DNA of 61,420 nucleotides from an uncultured Clostridia bacterium. Lineage in GTDB: Bacteria > Bacillota > Clostridia > Christensenellales > UBA1750. The notes under the pieces are model-generated. The model was not told the origin of the DNA. It did no database searches and saw nothing but the letters and a program-made list of their open reading frames with translations. Shown here piece by piece: positions 15,091-23,004 of the stretch. Positions within the stretch are counted from its first letter, which is position 1. The number at the start of each line of letters is the position of its first letter. The position numbers and the translations under genes are program-made. The stretch lies in the NCBI GenBank assembly GCA_947625765.1, contig CANQPP010000010.1:1-61420 (forward strand), written 5' to 3'.

Positions 15091-16083
15091 ATGAAACTGC
15101 TAGAGATCAAGGACTTACACACCTATTTCGAGACGCGCCGCGGGCTCATCAAGGCCGTCAACGGCGTCTCCCTGAGCATCGAGGAAGGCAAGACGCTGGG
15201 AGTCGTGGGCGAGAGCGGCAGCGGCAAGAGCCAAACCGCTTTGAGCATACTGCAGCTGTTTGAGAAGAACCAGAAGATATACAGCGGCGAGATCTACTTC
15301 GAGGGCCGCCTCATCTCCAAGCTCTCCACCAACGAGCTGTACAAGATCCGCGGCAACTCCATCTCCATGATCTTCCAGGAACCCATGACCTCCCTGAACC
15401 CCGTGTTCAACGTGCGCAAGCAGATCGCTGAGCCCCTGCTGCTGCACCAGGGCATGAAGAAGAAGGAGGCCTACGCAAAGGCCATCGAGATGCTCTCCTC
15501 CGTCAAGATCCCCAACCCCGAGAAGGTCGCCAAGCAGTATCCGCACCAGCTCTCCGGCGGCATGCGCCAGAGGGTCATGATCGCTATGGCCCTGGCCTGC
15601 AAGCCCAAGCTGCTGATCGCCGACGAGCCCACCACCGCACTGGACGTGACCATCCAGGCCCAGATCCTGCGCCTGATGAACGAGCTCAAGGAAGCCACCG
15701 GCACCGCCATCATGTTCATCACCCACGACTTGGGCGTCATCAACGAGATGGCCGACGACGTGGCCGTCATGTACTGCGGCCAGGTGGTGGAGCACGCGCC
15801 CGTGGAGACCATCTTCACCAAGAGCAAGTATTCCCACCCCTACACCGAGGGGCTGATGCTCTCCATCCCCAAGCTGGACACCCCCGCGGGCGAGCGGCTG
15901 GAAGCCATCCCCGGCTCCGTGCCCCATCCGCTGGACCTGCCCAAGGGCTGCAAGTTCGCGCCTCGCTGCAAGTACTGCACCAAGCGCTGCATGGAGGAGG
16001 AGCCCGAGCTGGTCAAGGTCTCCGACACCCAGGAGATCCGCTGCTTCTACCCCGAAAAGGAGGTTCGTCAACGTGAACACTAA
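15091..16083 (+). CDS. oppD: oligopeptide ABC transporter ATPase OppD
   Basis: Cytoplasmic ATPase subunit (330 aa) that pairs with OppF. Walker A is GESGSGKS (about 41-48), the Q-loop MIFQEPMTSLNP, the signature LSGGMRQR, Walker B LLIADEPTTALD and the H-loop THD. The C-terminal oligopeptide-transporter domain has cysteines in CKFAPRCKYCTKRC, which in this family can bind an iron-sulfur cluster. The length is normal. The gene overlaps oppF by 11 bases. Confidence 0.96.
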   Translation: MKLLEIKDLHTYFETRRGLIKAVNGVSLSIEEGKTLGVVGESGSGKSQTALSILQLFEKNQKIYSGEIYFEGRLISKLSTNELYKIRGNSISMIFQEPMTSLNPVFNVRKQIAEPLLLHQGMKKKEAYAKAIEMLSSVKIPNPEKVAKQYPHQLSGGMRQRVMIAMALACKPKLLIADEPTTALDVTIQAQILRLMNELKEATGTAIMFITHDLGVINEMADDVAVMYCGQVVEHAPVETIFTKSKYSHPYTEGLMLSIPKLDTPAGERLEAIPGSVPHPLDLPKGCKFAPRCKYCTKRCMEEEPELVKVSDTQEIRCFYPEKEVRQREH

Positions 16084-17623
16084 GAAGGTACTCATCAAGA
16101 CCACGGACCTCAAGCAGTATTTCCCCATCGAAAAGAAGGGCATGTTCGTCAAGGCCAACGACGGCATCTCCATGGAGATCTACGAGGGCGAGACCTTCGG
16201 CCTGGTCGGCGAGTCCGGCTGCGGCAAGTCCACCTTAGGCAGGGTGCTGCTCCAGCTCTACCACCAGACCGACGGCAAGACCATGTACTACGGCTGGACC
16301 CTCGACGAGAACCCGCCCCAGTACGTTAAGGAGACGCTCTCCAAGCTCGAGCACCTGCGCCAGAACATCAAGCAGCTGCAGAAGAAGGAGGAGCAGGCCA
16401 AGGCCGAGTTCGACGCCGTGGGCGGCACCGAGGCCATGGAAAAGGCCAACGAGAGCGACAAGGCCATTTTCGACAAATACAACGCCTACGCCGCCGCCAA
16501 GAAGAAGGCCAACGATGCCTTCCTGGACGTGGTGGAGATCATCGGCGGCTTCTACAAGGTGGAAGACCTGAAGCCCGTGGCCGACGCCTTCCTCAAGAAG
16601 CACGCCATCGCCAAGGAAAACGCCAAGCTGCGCGAGCAGATCGCCGACGTGGACCTGGACATCGCCGAGGCCGAGTTTAAGCTGAAGAAAGCCGGGCAGA
16701 CTACCAGCGACGCGCTGGAGCGCCTGAACGGCCGCAAGAAGGACCTGCAGACAGAAAAGCAGGCCTGCCAGCAGCGCCTGGCCGCCGCGGAGGCCGAGAT
16801 CGAGAAGATGCGCGCCCCCTACGCGGACGATCCCGAGTTCCAGGAGCTGGAGCAGAAGCGCGAGACCGGCATCGATCTTGCCCGCCTCAAGGAAGGCGAG
16901 ATGCGCACCCTGCGCAGCGACATGCAGATGATCTTCCAGGACCCCTATTCCTCCCTGAACCCCAAGCTCACCCTGGGCCAGATCATCGGCGAGGGCCTCA
17001 TTGCCCACAAGTTCTTTAAGCGCAACGACGAGCGGATGCAGGAGTACGTGCAGCAGGTCATGGAGAACTGCGGCCTGCAGGCCTACTTCATCCACCGCTA
17101 TCCCCACCAGTTCTCCGGCGGCCAGCGCCAGAGGATCGGCATCGCCCGCTCCCTGGCGGTGAAGCCCAAGTTCGTGGTCTGCGACGAGGCCGTCTCCGCC
17201 CTGGATGTGTCCATCCAGTCCCAGATCATCAACCTTCTGCAGGACCTGAAAGAGAGGGACAACCTCACCTACCTGTTCATCACCCACGACCTGTCCGTCG
17301 TTAAGTACATCTCCGACCGTATCGGCGTCATGTACCTGGGCAACCTGGTGGAGCTGGCCGAGACCGAGGAGCTGTTCCACAACGCCAAGCACCCCTACAC
17401 CGAGGCGCTGCTCAAGGCGATCCCCACCACCGAGGTCGGCCGCAAGAAGGAGCACGAGCTGCTGGAGGGCGACATCCCCTCGCCCATCAACCCGCCCAAG
17501 GGCTGCAAGTTCCACACCCGCTGCCGCTACGCCACTGAGATCTGCCGCCAGGTGGTCCCCGAATGGGAGCAGGTGGGCGAGAACCACTTCGTGGCCTGCC
17601 ACCACAAGCTGGGCGAGAACTAA
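16073..17623 (+). CDS. oppF: OppF ATPase with a large coiled-coil insertion
   Basis: A 516-aa ATPase, against about 310-330 for typical OppF. Walker A GESGCGKS is at 46-53, but the Q-loop MQMIFQDPYSSLNP does not appear until about 285-298. The intervening segment (about 72-275) is highly charged and helical, with coiled-coil stretches such as KETLSKLEHLRQNIKQLQKK and AACQQRL-type repeats. The signature SGGQRQ (348-353), Walker B VVCDEAVSALD (Asp371, Glu372) and H-loop His405 are intact, so ATPase function should be kept. The C-terminal CKFHTRCRYATEIC cluster matches OppD. The GTG start follows AAAAGGAGG inside the end of oppD. Confidence 0.92.
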   Translation: MNTKKVLIKTTDLKQYFPIEKKGMFVKANDGISMEIYEGETFGLVGESGCGKSTLGRVLLQLYHQTDGKTMYYGWTLDENPPQYVKETLSKLEHLRQNIKQLQKKEEQAKAEFDAVGGTEAMEKANESDKAIFDKYNAYAAAKKKANDAFLDVVEIIGGFYKVEDLKPVADAFLKKHAIAKENAKLREQIADVDLDIAEAEFKLKKAGQTTSDALERLNGRKKDLQTEKQACQQRLAAAEAEIEKMRAPYADDPEFQELEQKRETGIDLARLKEGEMRTLRSDMQMIFQDPYSSLNPKLTLGQIIGEGLIAHKFFKRNDERMQEYVQQVMENCGLQAYFIHRYPHQFSGGQRQRIGIARSLAVKPKFVVCDEAVSALDVSIQSQIINLLQDLKERDNLTYLFITHDLSVVKYISDRIGVMYLGNLVELAETEELFHNAKHPYTEALLKAIPTTEVGRKKEHELLEGDIPSPINPPKGCKFHTRCRYATEICRQVVPEWEQVGENHFVACHHKLGEN

Positions 17624-17656
17624 ACCCCTTAAAGAAGCTACCAAAGGAGAGACCCC

Positions 17657-17854
17657 ATGGCACTGGGAAAGCTATGGCGCTTCATGAAGCGCTACGACGA
17701 AGAACCCAAGGTCGAGCCCCGGGACGAGAAGCTGTCCCTGGAAAAGGGCGACCTGCCGGCCATGATTCTGGCCGCCTTCCTCGTGTTCCTGCCCGCCGCG
17801 CTGCTGATCCTGGCCATCGTGGTCGGGCTGCCGGTGCTGTTCTTCCTGCGGTAA
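17657..17854 (+). CDS. small single-pass membrane protein, 65 aa
   Basis: A basic and acidic cytoplasmic segment (1-32, with EEPKVEPRDEKLSLEKGD) is followed by one hydrophobic helix (about 34-63) ending in FFLR. AAAGGAGAG lies seven bases before the ATG. It sits 33 bp after oppF in the same direction and is probably the last gene of the operon. No family is recognised. It could stabilise the remodelled transporter, but that is only suggested by position. Confidence 0.65.
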   Translation: MALGKLWRFMKRYDEEPKVEPRDEKLSLEKGDLPAMILAAFLVFLPAALLILAIVVGLPVLFFLR

Positions 17855-17886
17855 GGAAAGGGGACCCATGCGATCCAATGGGGCTT

Positions 17887-17980
17887 CAGGCGAACGCCTG
17901 GGGCCCCTTGCCCGTTGCGGGCATTCTGCGACTTTGACCCAAACGCATATAGTTTTTGGGAGCGGGGCCTTTTTCCCCGC
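17887..17980 (+). promoter_or_regulatory. hairpins between the opp operon and asnA
   Basis: CAGGCG-AA-CGCCTG (17887-17900) and GCGGGG-N7-CCCCGC (17962-17980) are perfect short stems without strong T-runs. They may end opp transcripts or belong to an asnA leader. No clear -35/-10 pair was found, although TATAGT occurs at 17948-17953. Confidence 0.3.
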
Positions 17981-18006
17981 TAAACGGAAAGGATGGAGAA
18001 AAGACC

Positions 18007-19026
18007 ATGGCACAGTTTGGCGCCCATTTCTTCCCGGAGGGCTATACGCCTTCCCTGGGGCTGTACGAGACGCAGCTCGCCATCAAGGCGGCCAAGGACC
18101 TGTTCGAGCGCAGGCTCTCCGCGGCCCTGGACCTGCAGCGCGTTTCCGCGCCCCTGTTCGTGGATAAGCTCACCGGCCTCAACGACGATCTGAACGGCGT
18201 GGAGCGGCCCGTGGAGTTCGACCTGCTGGAGCAGCCCGGCGCGCGCATCCAGGTGGTGCAGTCCCTGGCCAAGTGGAAGCGCTACGCTTTGGGCCGCTAT
18301 GGCTTCCCCGTGGGCAAGGGGCTGTACACGGACATGAACGCCATCCGCCGCGACGAGCAGACCGACAACCTGCACTCCATCTACGTGGACCAGTGGGACT
18401 GGGAGAAGGTCATCGACAGGCAGACCCGCAACGCGGAGACGCTGCACGCGACCGTGAAAAACATCCACCGGGCCATCTTCGACACCGCAAAGGAGTTAAA
18501 GGCCGCCTTCCCGGCGCTGGACCTGGAGATCCCGGAGACCATCCACTTCGTTTCCACCCAGGAGCTCGAGGACCGCTGGCCGGACCTTGCGCCCCAGCAG
18601 AGGGAGCAGAAGTTCATCGAGGAAAACGGCGCGGCCTTCTTTGAGCAGATCGGCTGGCCGCTCGCCTCCGGCGTGCGCCACGACGGCCGCGCGCCTGACT
18701 ACGACGACTGGAAGCTGAACGGCGACATCGTCTACTTCCACAAGGCGCTGGGCTGCCGGCTGGAGGTCTCCTCCATGGGCATCCGCGTGGATGAAAGCTC
18801 CATGCGCGCCCAGCTGGAGGCCGCCAAGGCCACCGAGCGCAGCGCGCTGCCCTTCCATAGCGCGTTGCTGTCCGGGCAGCTGCCGCTGACCATGGGCGGA
18901 GGCATCGGCCAGTCCCGCCTGTGCATGCTGCTTCTGGGCAAGGCGCACATCGGCGAGGTGCAGTGCTCCGTCTGGCCGCCCGAGGCCGTGGAGCTGTATG
19001 CGAGCCACGGCGTGGCCCTGCTGTGA
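18007..19026 (+). CDS. asnA: aspartate-ammonia ligase (asparagine synthetase A)
   Basis: Makes asparagine from aspartate, ammonia and ATP. It is a class II aminoacyl-tRNA-synthetase-like enzyme (339 aa). Conserved stretches include EGYTPSLGLYETQ near the N-terminus, YGFPVGKGLYTDMNAIRRDE near 100, YVDQWDWEKVI, and the C-terminal LTMGGGIGQSRLCMLLL. The start ATG 18007 follows AAAGGATGGAG. dapF begins 11 bp after its stop, so both aspartate-using enzymes should be co-transcribed. Confidence 0.96.
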   Translation: MAQFGAHFFPEGYTPSLGLYETQLAIKAAKDLFERRLSAALDLQRVSAPLFVDKLTGLNDDLNGVERPVEFDLLEQPGARIQVVQSLAKWKRYALGRYGFPVGKGLYTDMNAIRRDEQTDNLHSIYVDQWDWEKVIDRQTRNAETLHATVKNIHRAIFDTAKELKAAFPALDLEIPETIHFVSTQELEDRWPDLAPQQREQKFIEENGAAFFEQIGWPLASGVRHDGRAPDYDDWKLNGDIVYFHKALGCRLEVSSMGIRVDESSMRAQLEAAKATERSALPFHSALLSGQLPLTMGGGIGQSRLCMLLLGKAHIGEVQCSVWPPEAVELYASHGVALL

Positions 19027-19037
19027 GGTGCGGGCAG

Positions 19038-19889
19038 ATGCGCTTTACCAAGATGCAAGGGATCGGCAACGATTACATCTACCTGGACTTATTTGCGCTG
19101 GGCGATATTGATGAGGAACGCCTGCCTGCCCTGGCCCGCTCGATGAGCGACCGCCGCTTCGGCGTGGGCGGGGACGGCCTGGTGACCATCGGCCCGGCGG
19201 CGGAGGAGGGCTTCGACTGCCGCATGCGGATGTTCAACCAGGACGGCAGCGAGGGGAGCATGTGCGGCAACGCCCTGCGCTGCGTGGCGCTGTACATGCT
19301 GACGCGGCGCTCCCTGCTGGGCGATACGGTGCGGGTGCAGACGCGCTCCGGCCCGCGGACGGTCAAGGCCTTGCGCGAGAAAGACGGCCGGATACATGCC
19401 TTACGCGCCGATATGGGAAGGCCCCGCTTTGCGGCCCGCGACATCCCCGTGCGCGCGGAGGACCCGGCCCAGCTGCGCCTGCGTGCCGGGCAGAGGGACT
19501 TTGACCTGTTCTGCGTCTCCATGGGCAATCCCCACGCGGTGACGCTGGTGGACGACCCGGGGACCTTCCCCGTCACGGAGCTGGGGCCGCTGCTGGAGAC
19601 GGACCCCGCCTTCCCGGACAGGGCCAACATCGAGTTCATCCGCGTCCGCGACGGCGGCGTGGATATGCGCGTCTGGGAGCGCGGCTCCGGCGAGACCTGG
19701 GCCTGCGGCACGGGCGCCTGCGCCAGCGCCGTGGCGGCCATCGCCCAGGGCATGCTGCCCGCGGGGGACGTGCCCGTGCGCCTGCGCGGCGGCGAGCTGG
19801 TGATCTCCTGGGACGGCGAAAACGGCCATGTGTTCATGGAAGGCCCCGCCGCCTTCGTCTTCGACGGCGACTGGCCGGAGGAGCCTTAA
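19038..19889 (+). CDS. dapF: diaminopimelate epimerase
   Basis: Interconverts LL- and meso-diaminopimelate for lysine and peptidoglycan synthesis (283 aa). The two catalytic cysteines are Cys76 in SMCGNALRC and Cys223 in WACGTGACAS. The N-terminus MRFTKMQGIGNDY is canonical and fixes the start. It has only a weak ribosome site and probably relies on coupling to asnA. A strong terminator follows. Confidence 0.96.
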   Translation: MRFTKMQGIGNDYIYLDLFALGDIDEERLPALARSMSDRRFGVGGDGLVTIGPAAEEGFDCRMRMFNQDGSEGSMCGNALRCVALYMLTRRSLLGDTVRVQTRSGPRTVKALREKDGRIHALRADMGRPRFAARDIPVRAEDPAQLRLRAGQRDFDLFCVSMGNPHAVTLVDDPGTFPVTELGPLLETDPAFPDRANIEFIRVRDGGVDMRVWERGSGETWACGTGACASAVAAIAQGMLPAGDVPVRLRGGELVISWDGENGHVFMEGPAAFVFDGDWPEEP

Positions 19890-19906
19890 AACCTCCTAGA
19901 TGGAAC

Positions 19907-19940
19907 CAAAGCCCCTCGGCAGCGCCGAGGGGCTTCTTTG
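19907..19940 (+). terminator. terminator after dapF
   Basis: AAGCCCCTCGGC (19909-19920), loop AGC, GCCGAGGGGCTT (19924-19935), then CTTTGG. A perfect 12-bp stem. Confidence 0.85.
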
Positions 19941-20125
19941 GATGAGGGGAAAGGGAAGGCGCGGTCGGCTCCGATAAGGCCGTGCGGCGAAAGAGAGGGG
20001 ATTCAGGGCGAAAAATCCCTTCTTCTGAAAACAATATGGAACAAGGGGGCTTCTTCCAAGTGAAATGGCCGATGAACGGCTGTGCTTTTCATAGAAAAGG
20101 CCTTCAAAGGGAGTTTTTGGACAGA

Positions 20126-20165
20126 AGAAAGCCGGGCGGAACGGATGCGTCCCGCCCGGCTTTCT
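20126..20165 (-). terminator. terminator after guaB
   Basis: AGAAAGCCGGGCGG (20126-20139) pairs with CCGCCCGGCTTTCT (20152-20165), a perfect 14-bp stem. It lies ten bases beyond the guaB stop and probably works in both directions. Confidence 0.8.
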
Positions 20166-20174
20166 GAATTTCTC

Positions 20175-21683
20175 TTAGACGATGGGGGAGGTGGTGTTGT
20201 TCTTCAGGATCACGTCGTGGGAGCCGCCCTCGACGATGGAGGTGGAGGAGACGATGGTGAGCCTTGCCTTCTTCTGCAGCTCGGGGATGGACAGCGCGCC
20301 GCAGTTGCACATGGTGGAGCGCACCTTGTTGAGCGTCTGCTGCACGTTGTCCTTGAGCGCGCCGGCGTAGGGCACGTAGGAGTCCACGCCTTCCTCAAAG
20401 GAGAGCTTGGCCGCGCCGCCCATGTCGTAGCGCTGCCAGTTGCGGGCACGGTTGGAGCCCTCGCCCCAGTACTCCTTCACGTAGTTGCCGTTGATGTTCA
20501 GCCGCAGCGTGGGGCTTTCGTCGAAGCGGGCGAAGTAGCGGCCCAGCATGATGAAGTCCGCGCCCATGGCCAGGGCCAGCGTCACGTGGTAGTCGTGCAC
20601 GATGCCGCCGTCGGAGCAGATGGGCACATACACGCCGGTCTCCTCGAAGTATTCGTCACGGGCCTTCGCCACCTCGATGAGCGCGGTGGCCTGGCCGCGG
20701 CCGATGCCCTTCGTCTCGCGGGTGATGCAGATGGAGCCGCCGCCGATGCCCACCTTCACGAAGTCCGCGCCCGCCTCGGCCAGGAAGCGGAAGCCGTCCT
20801 TGTCCACCACGTTGCCCGCGCCGACCTTGACGCTCTCGCCGTAGGCGGAGCGGATCCAGTTCAGTGTGCGGGACTGCCACTCGGTAAAGCCCTCGGAGCT
20901 GTCGATGCAAAGCACGTCCGCGCCGGCGTTCACCAGGGCGGGCACGCGGGTCTCGTAGTCGCGGGTGTTGATGCCCGCGCCCACGATGTAGCGCTTGTTG
21001 GAGTCCAGCAGCTCGTCGGGGTTTTCCTTGTGGGAGGAGTAGTCCTTGCGGAACACCATGTATTTCAGGTGCCCTTCCCTGTCGACCAGGGGCAGGGAGT
21101 TGAGCTTGTGGTCCCAGATGATGTCGTTGGCCTCCTTGAGGGAGGTGTTCTCGTCCGCGGTGATCAGGTGTTCAAGGGGCGTCATGAAGCTGTGCACGGG
21201 GGTGTCCGGCGTCATGCGGCTCACGCGGTAGTCGCGGCTGGTCACCACGCCCAGCAGCCTGCCGGTGGCGGTGCCGTCGTCGGTGACGGCCACGGTGGAG
21301 TGCCCGGTCTTTTCCTTGAGAGACAGTATGTCCTGAAGTGTGGCGTCGGGGCGGATGTTGGAATCGCTCACCACGAAGCCCGCCTTGTAGGCCTTCACGC
21401 GGGCCACCATGGCGGCCTCATCCTCCACGGACTGGGAGCCGTAGATAAAGGAAATACCGCCCTCCTTCGCCAGTGCGATGGCCATGGTGTCGTTGGACAC
21501 GGACTGCATGATGGCGGAAACGAGCGGTATGTTCATGGTCAGGGGGCAGGTCTCGCCCTTGCGGTACTTGACGATGCCGGTCTTCAGGCTCACGTTGGCG
21601 GGGATACATTCCGCCGAGGAATACCCGGGGATGAGCAGATACTCGCCAAAGGTGCGGCTGGGTTCGCTGTAAATGAACGCCAT
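20175..21683 (-). CDS. guaB: IMP dehydrogenase, Tritrichomonas-like subfamily
   Basis: Oxidises IMP to XMP with NAD, the committed step to GMP (502 aa). The catalytic Cys is residue 319 in [12 protein letters not shown]. Two CBS domains occupy about 100-220, with [10 protein letters not shown] and [10 protein letters not shown]. The flap [11 protein letters not shown] and the C-terminal [20 protein letters not shown] resemble the divergent IMPDH known from Tritrichomonas foetus (also Cys319), which is thought to derive from bacteria. It differs from the standard bacterial GPGSICTTR form. AAAGGAGAGG precedes the ATG. Confidence 0.93.
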   Translation of the reverse strand: MAFIYSEPSRTFGEYLLIPGYSSAECIPANVSLKTGIVKYRKGETCPLTMNIPLVSAIMQSVSNDTMAIALAKEGGISFIYGSQSVEDEAAMVARVKAYKAGFVVSDSNIRPDATLQDILSLKEKTGHSTVAVTDDGTATGRLLGVVTSRDYRVSRMTPDTPVHSFMTPLEHLITADENTSLKEANDIIWDHKLNSLPLVDREGHLKYMVFRKDYSSHKENPDELLDSNKRYIVGAGINTRDYETRVPALVNAGADVLCIDSSEGFTEWQSRTLNWIRSAYGESVKVGAGNVVDKDGFRFLAEAGADFVKVGIGGGSICITRETKGIGRGQATALIEVAKARDEYFEETGVYVPICSDGGIVHDYHVTLALAMGADFIMLGRYFARFDESPTLRLNINGNYVKEYWGEGSNRARNWQRYDMGGAAKLSFEEGVDSYVPYAGALKDNVQQTLNKVRSTMCNCGALSIPELQKKARLTIVSSTSIVEGGSHDVILKNNTTSPIV

Positions 21684-21724
21684 GGCTTCTTCCTCTCCTT
21701 TGCGTGTGTGGATAATTGTTATGG

Positions 21725-21752
21725 ATTATACCAAAGCATTGAGAAAATGCAA
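21725..21752 (-). promoter_or_regulatory. sigma-A promoter of guaB
   Basis: On the minus strand: TTGCAT (21747-21752), 16-base spacer, TATAAT (21725-21730), about 42 bases upstream of the start codon. Confidence 0.75.
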
Positions 21753-21817
21753 GGCCTGTTCGTGTAAAAAAGGGGAAAAATGAAGGATAAACTGCAGAAA
21801 AGGAGGGGAAGGGGCCC

Positions 21818-22759
21818 TTATAGGTAGCCCAGGCTCTTTAGCAGGAAGGTCCACAGGAAGATGGTCAGCACCGAGAACAGCGTACCGAACACCACCAGCT
21901 CCCCGGCCAGCTCGCCGTCGCCGCCCATCTGCTGGGCCATGGTGTAGGACGATACGGCCGCGGGCGAGCCCAGCATGACCATGAGGCCGATCAGCTCCGG
22001 CCCGCGGAAGCCCAAGAGCACCGAGATGGGCAGGAAGATCATGGGCACGACCACCAGCTTGCCCAGCAGGCCGATGGTCAGCGGGCGCAGGTTGCCGCGC
22101 ACCCGGCCGATCTCGAAGGAGCCGCCCAGGGCCACCAGCGCCAGCGGCGTGGCCACGGCGGCCAGATCCGCCACGGTATCCTCCAGCACCACGGGGAAGC
22201 GGAAGCCGGAGAGCAGCACGATCATGCCCAAAACCGCGGCGATGATGAGCGGGTTGGTGACGATGCCCTTGAGCAGGGACTTGACGTTCACCCTGCCGCC
22301 GCCGCGGAAGCTCTCCAGGGCGACCACGGCCAGGGCGTTGTAGACGGGGATGATGAACGTGACCAGCATGGAGACGGGGCCCACGGAGTCCTCGCCGTAC
22401 ATGTTGGCGGCCACGGACAGGCCGAAGACGATGAAGTTGCTGCGGAAGATGCCCTGGATCAGCACGCCGCGGCGCCTGTTCTCCTTTTCCAGAAAGAGCA
22501 CCGCCAAGAAGGAGAGGCCGAACACCACCAGAACGATCAAAACGCCGCTTATGATGAGCTTGCCGTTGAAGGCGCTGGATAAGTCCGAGATGTAGATGTT
22601 GCGGAAGATCACCAGGGGCAGAAACACGCGGAAGACCAGCTTGTTCAGCTGCTCGAAGCAGTCCGGCGTGACCAGCTTGATGCTGCGGATCACATAACCC
22701 AAAAGCAGCATCAGGAACAGCGGCAGGACCACCTTAAAGGAGATCACCAGGTTTTCCAA
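21818..22759 (-). CDS. AEC family transporter (auxin efflux carrier-like)
   Basis: Ten-helix transporter of the AEC superfamily (313 aa), whose bacterial members move organic acids such as malate or malonate. The N-terminal PLFLMLLLGYVIRSIKLV and the crossover-type segment ATPLALVALGGSFEIGR are typical. The TTG start at 22759 is supported by GGAGGGATG upstream. The substrate cannot be predicted. It is monocistronic under its own promoter. Confidence 0.88.
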   Translation of the reverse strand: MENLVISFKVVLPLFLMLLLGYVIRSIKLVTPDCFEQLNKLVFRVFLPLVIFRNIYISDLSSAFNGKLIISGVLIVLVVFGLSFLAVLFLEKENRRRGVLIQGIFRSNFIVFGLSVAANMYGEDSVGPVSMLVTFIIPVYNALAVVALESFRGGGRVNVKSLLKGIVTNPLIIAAVLGMIVLLSGFRFPVVLEDTVADLAAVATPLALVALGGSFEIGRVRGNLRPLTIGLLGKLVVVPMIFLPISVLLGFRGPELIGLMVMLGSPAAVSSYTMAQQMGGDGELAGELVVFGTLFSVLTIFLWTFLLKSLGYL

Positions 22760-22798
22760 ACAGCATCCCTCCGTCCGCGTAAGTTTTTTCTAATATTT

Positions 22799-22827
22799 AG
22801 TATACGACAGAAAAGCCGTCTTGTAAA
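22799..22827 (-). promoter_or_regulatory. sigma-A promoter of the AEC transporter gene
   Basis: On the minus strand: TTTACA (22822-22827), 17-base spacer, TATACT (22799-22804). Confidence 0.75.
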
Positions 22828-22930
22828 TGAGAGGGCGGGCAAAAAAAATGAAGGCGTTTTTGGGGCCGCACATAAGAAAACACATGAAAAACTTTACATG
22901 AGCAAAAAGGCCCTGTGCGGCGGCGGGGCT

Positions 22931-22959
22931 TTGCGGCGCGGCCGCCGCCGTGGTATAAT
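22931..22959 (+). promoter_or_regulatory. promoter of the M3 oligopeptidase gene
   Basis: TTGCGG (22931-22936), 17-base spacer, TATAAT (22954-22959), 46 bases before the ATG. Confidence 0.7.
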
Positions 22960-23004
22960 ACTTAAGGTATACAAAAAATCCATCCGAAACAGGAGGGAAC
23001 ACAC

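Noticed and set aside
20034-20060. Shared motif AATATGGAACAAGGGGG here and near 33819
   Set aside because: The similarity to GATATGGAACATAAGGGGG is short, lies in unrelated contexts and may be chance; there is no other support.
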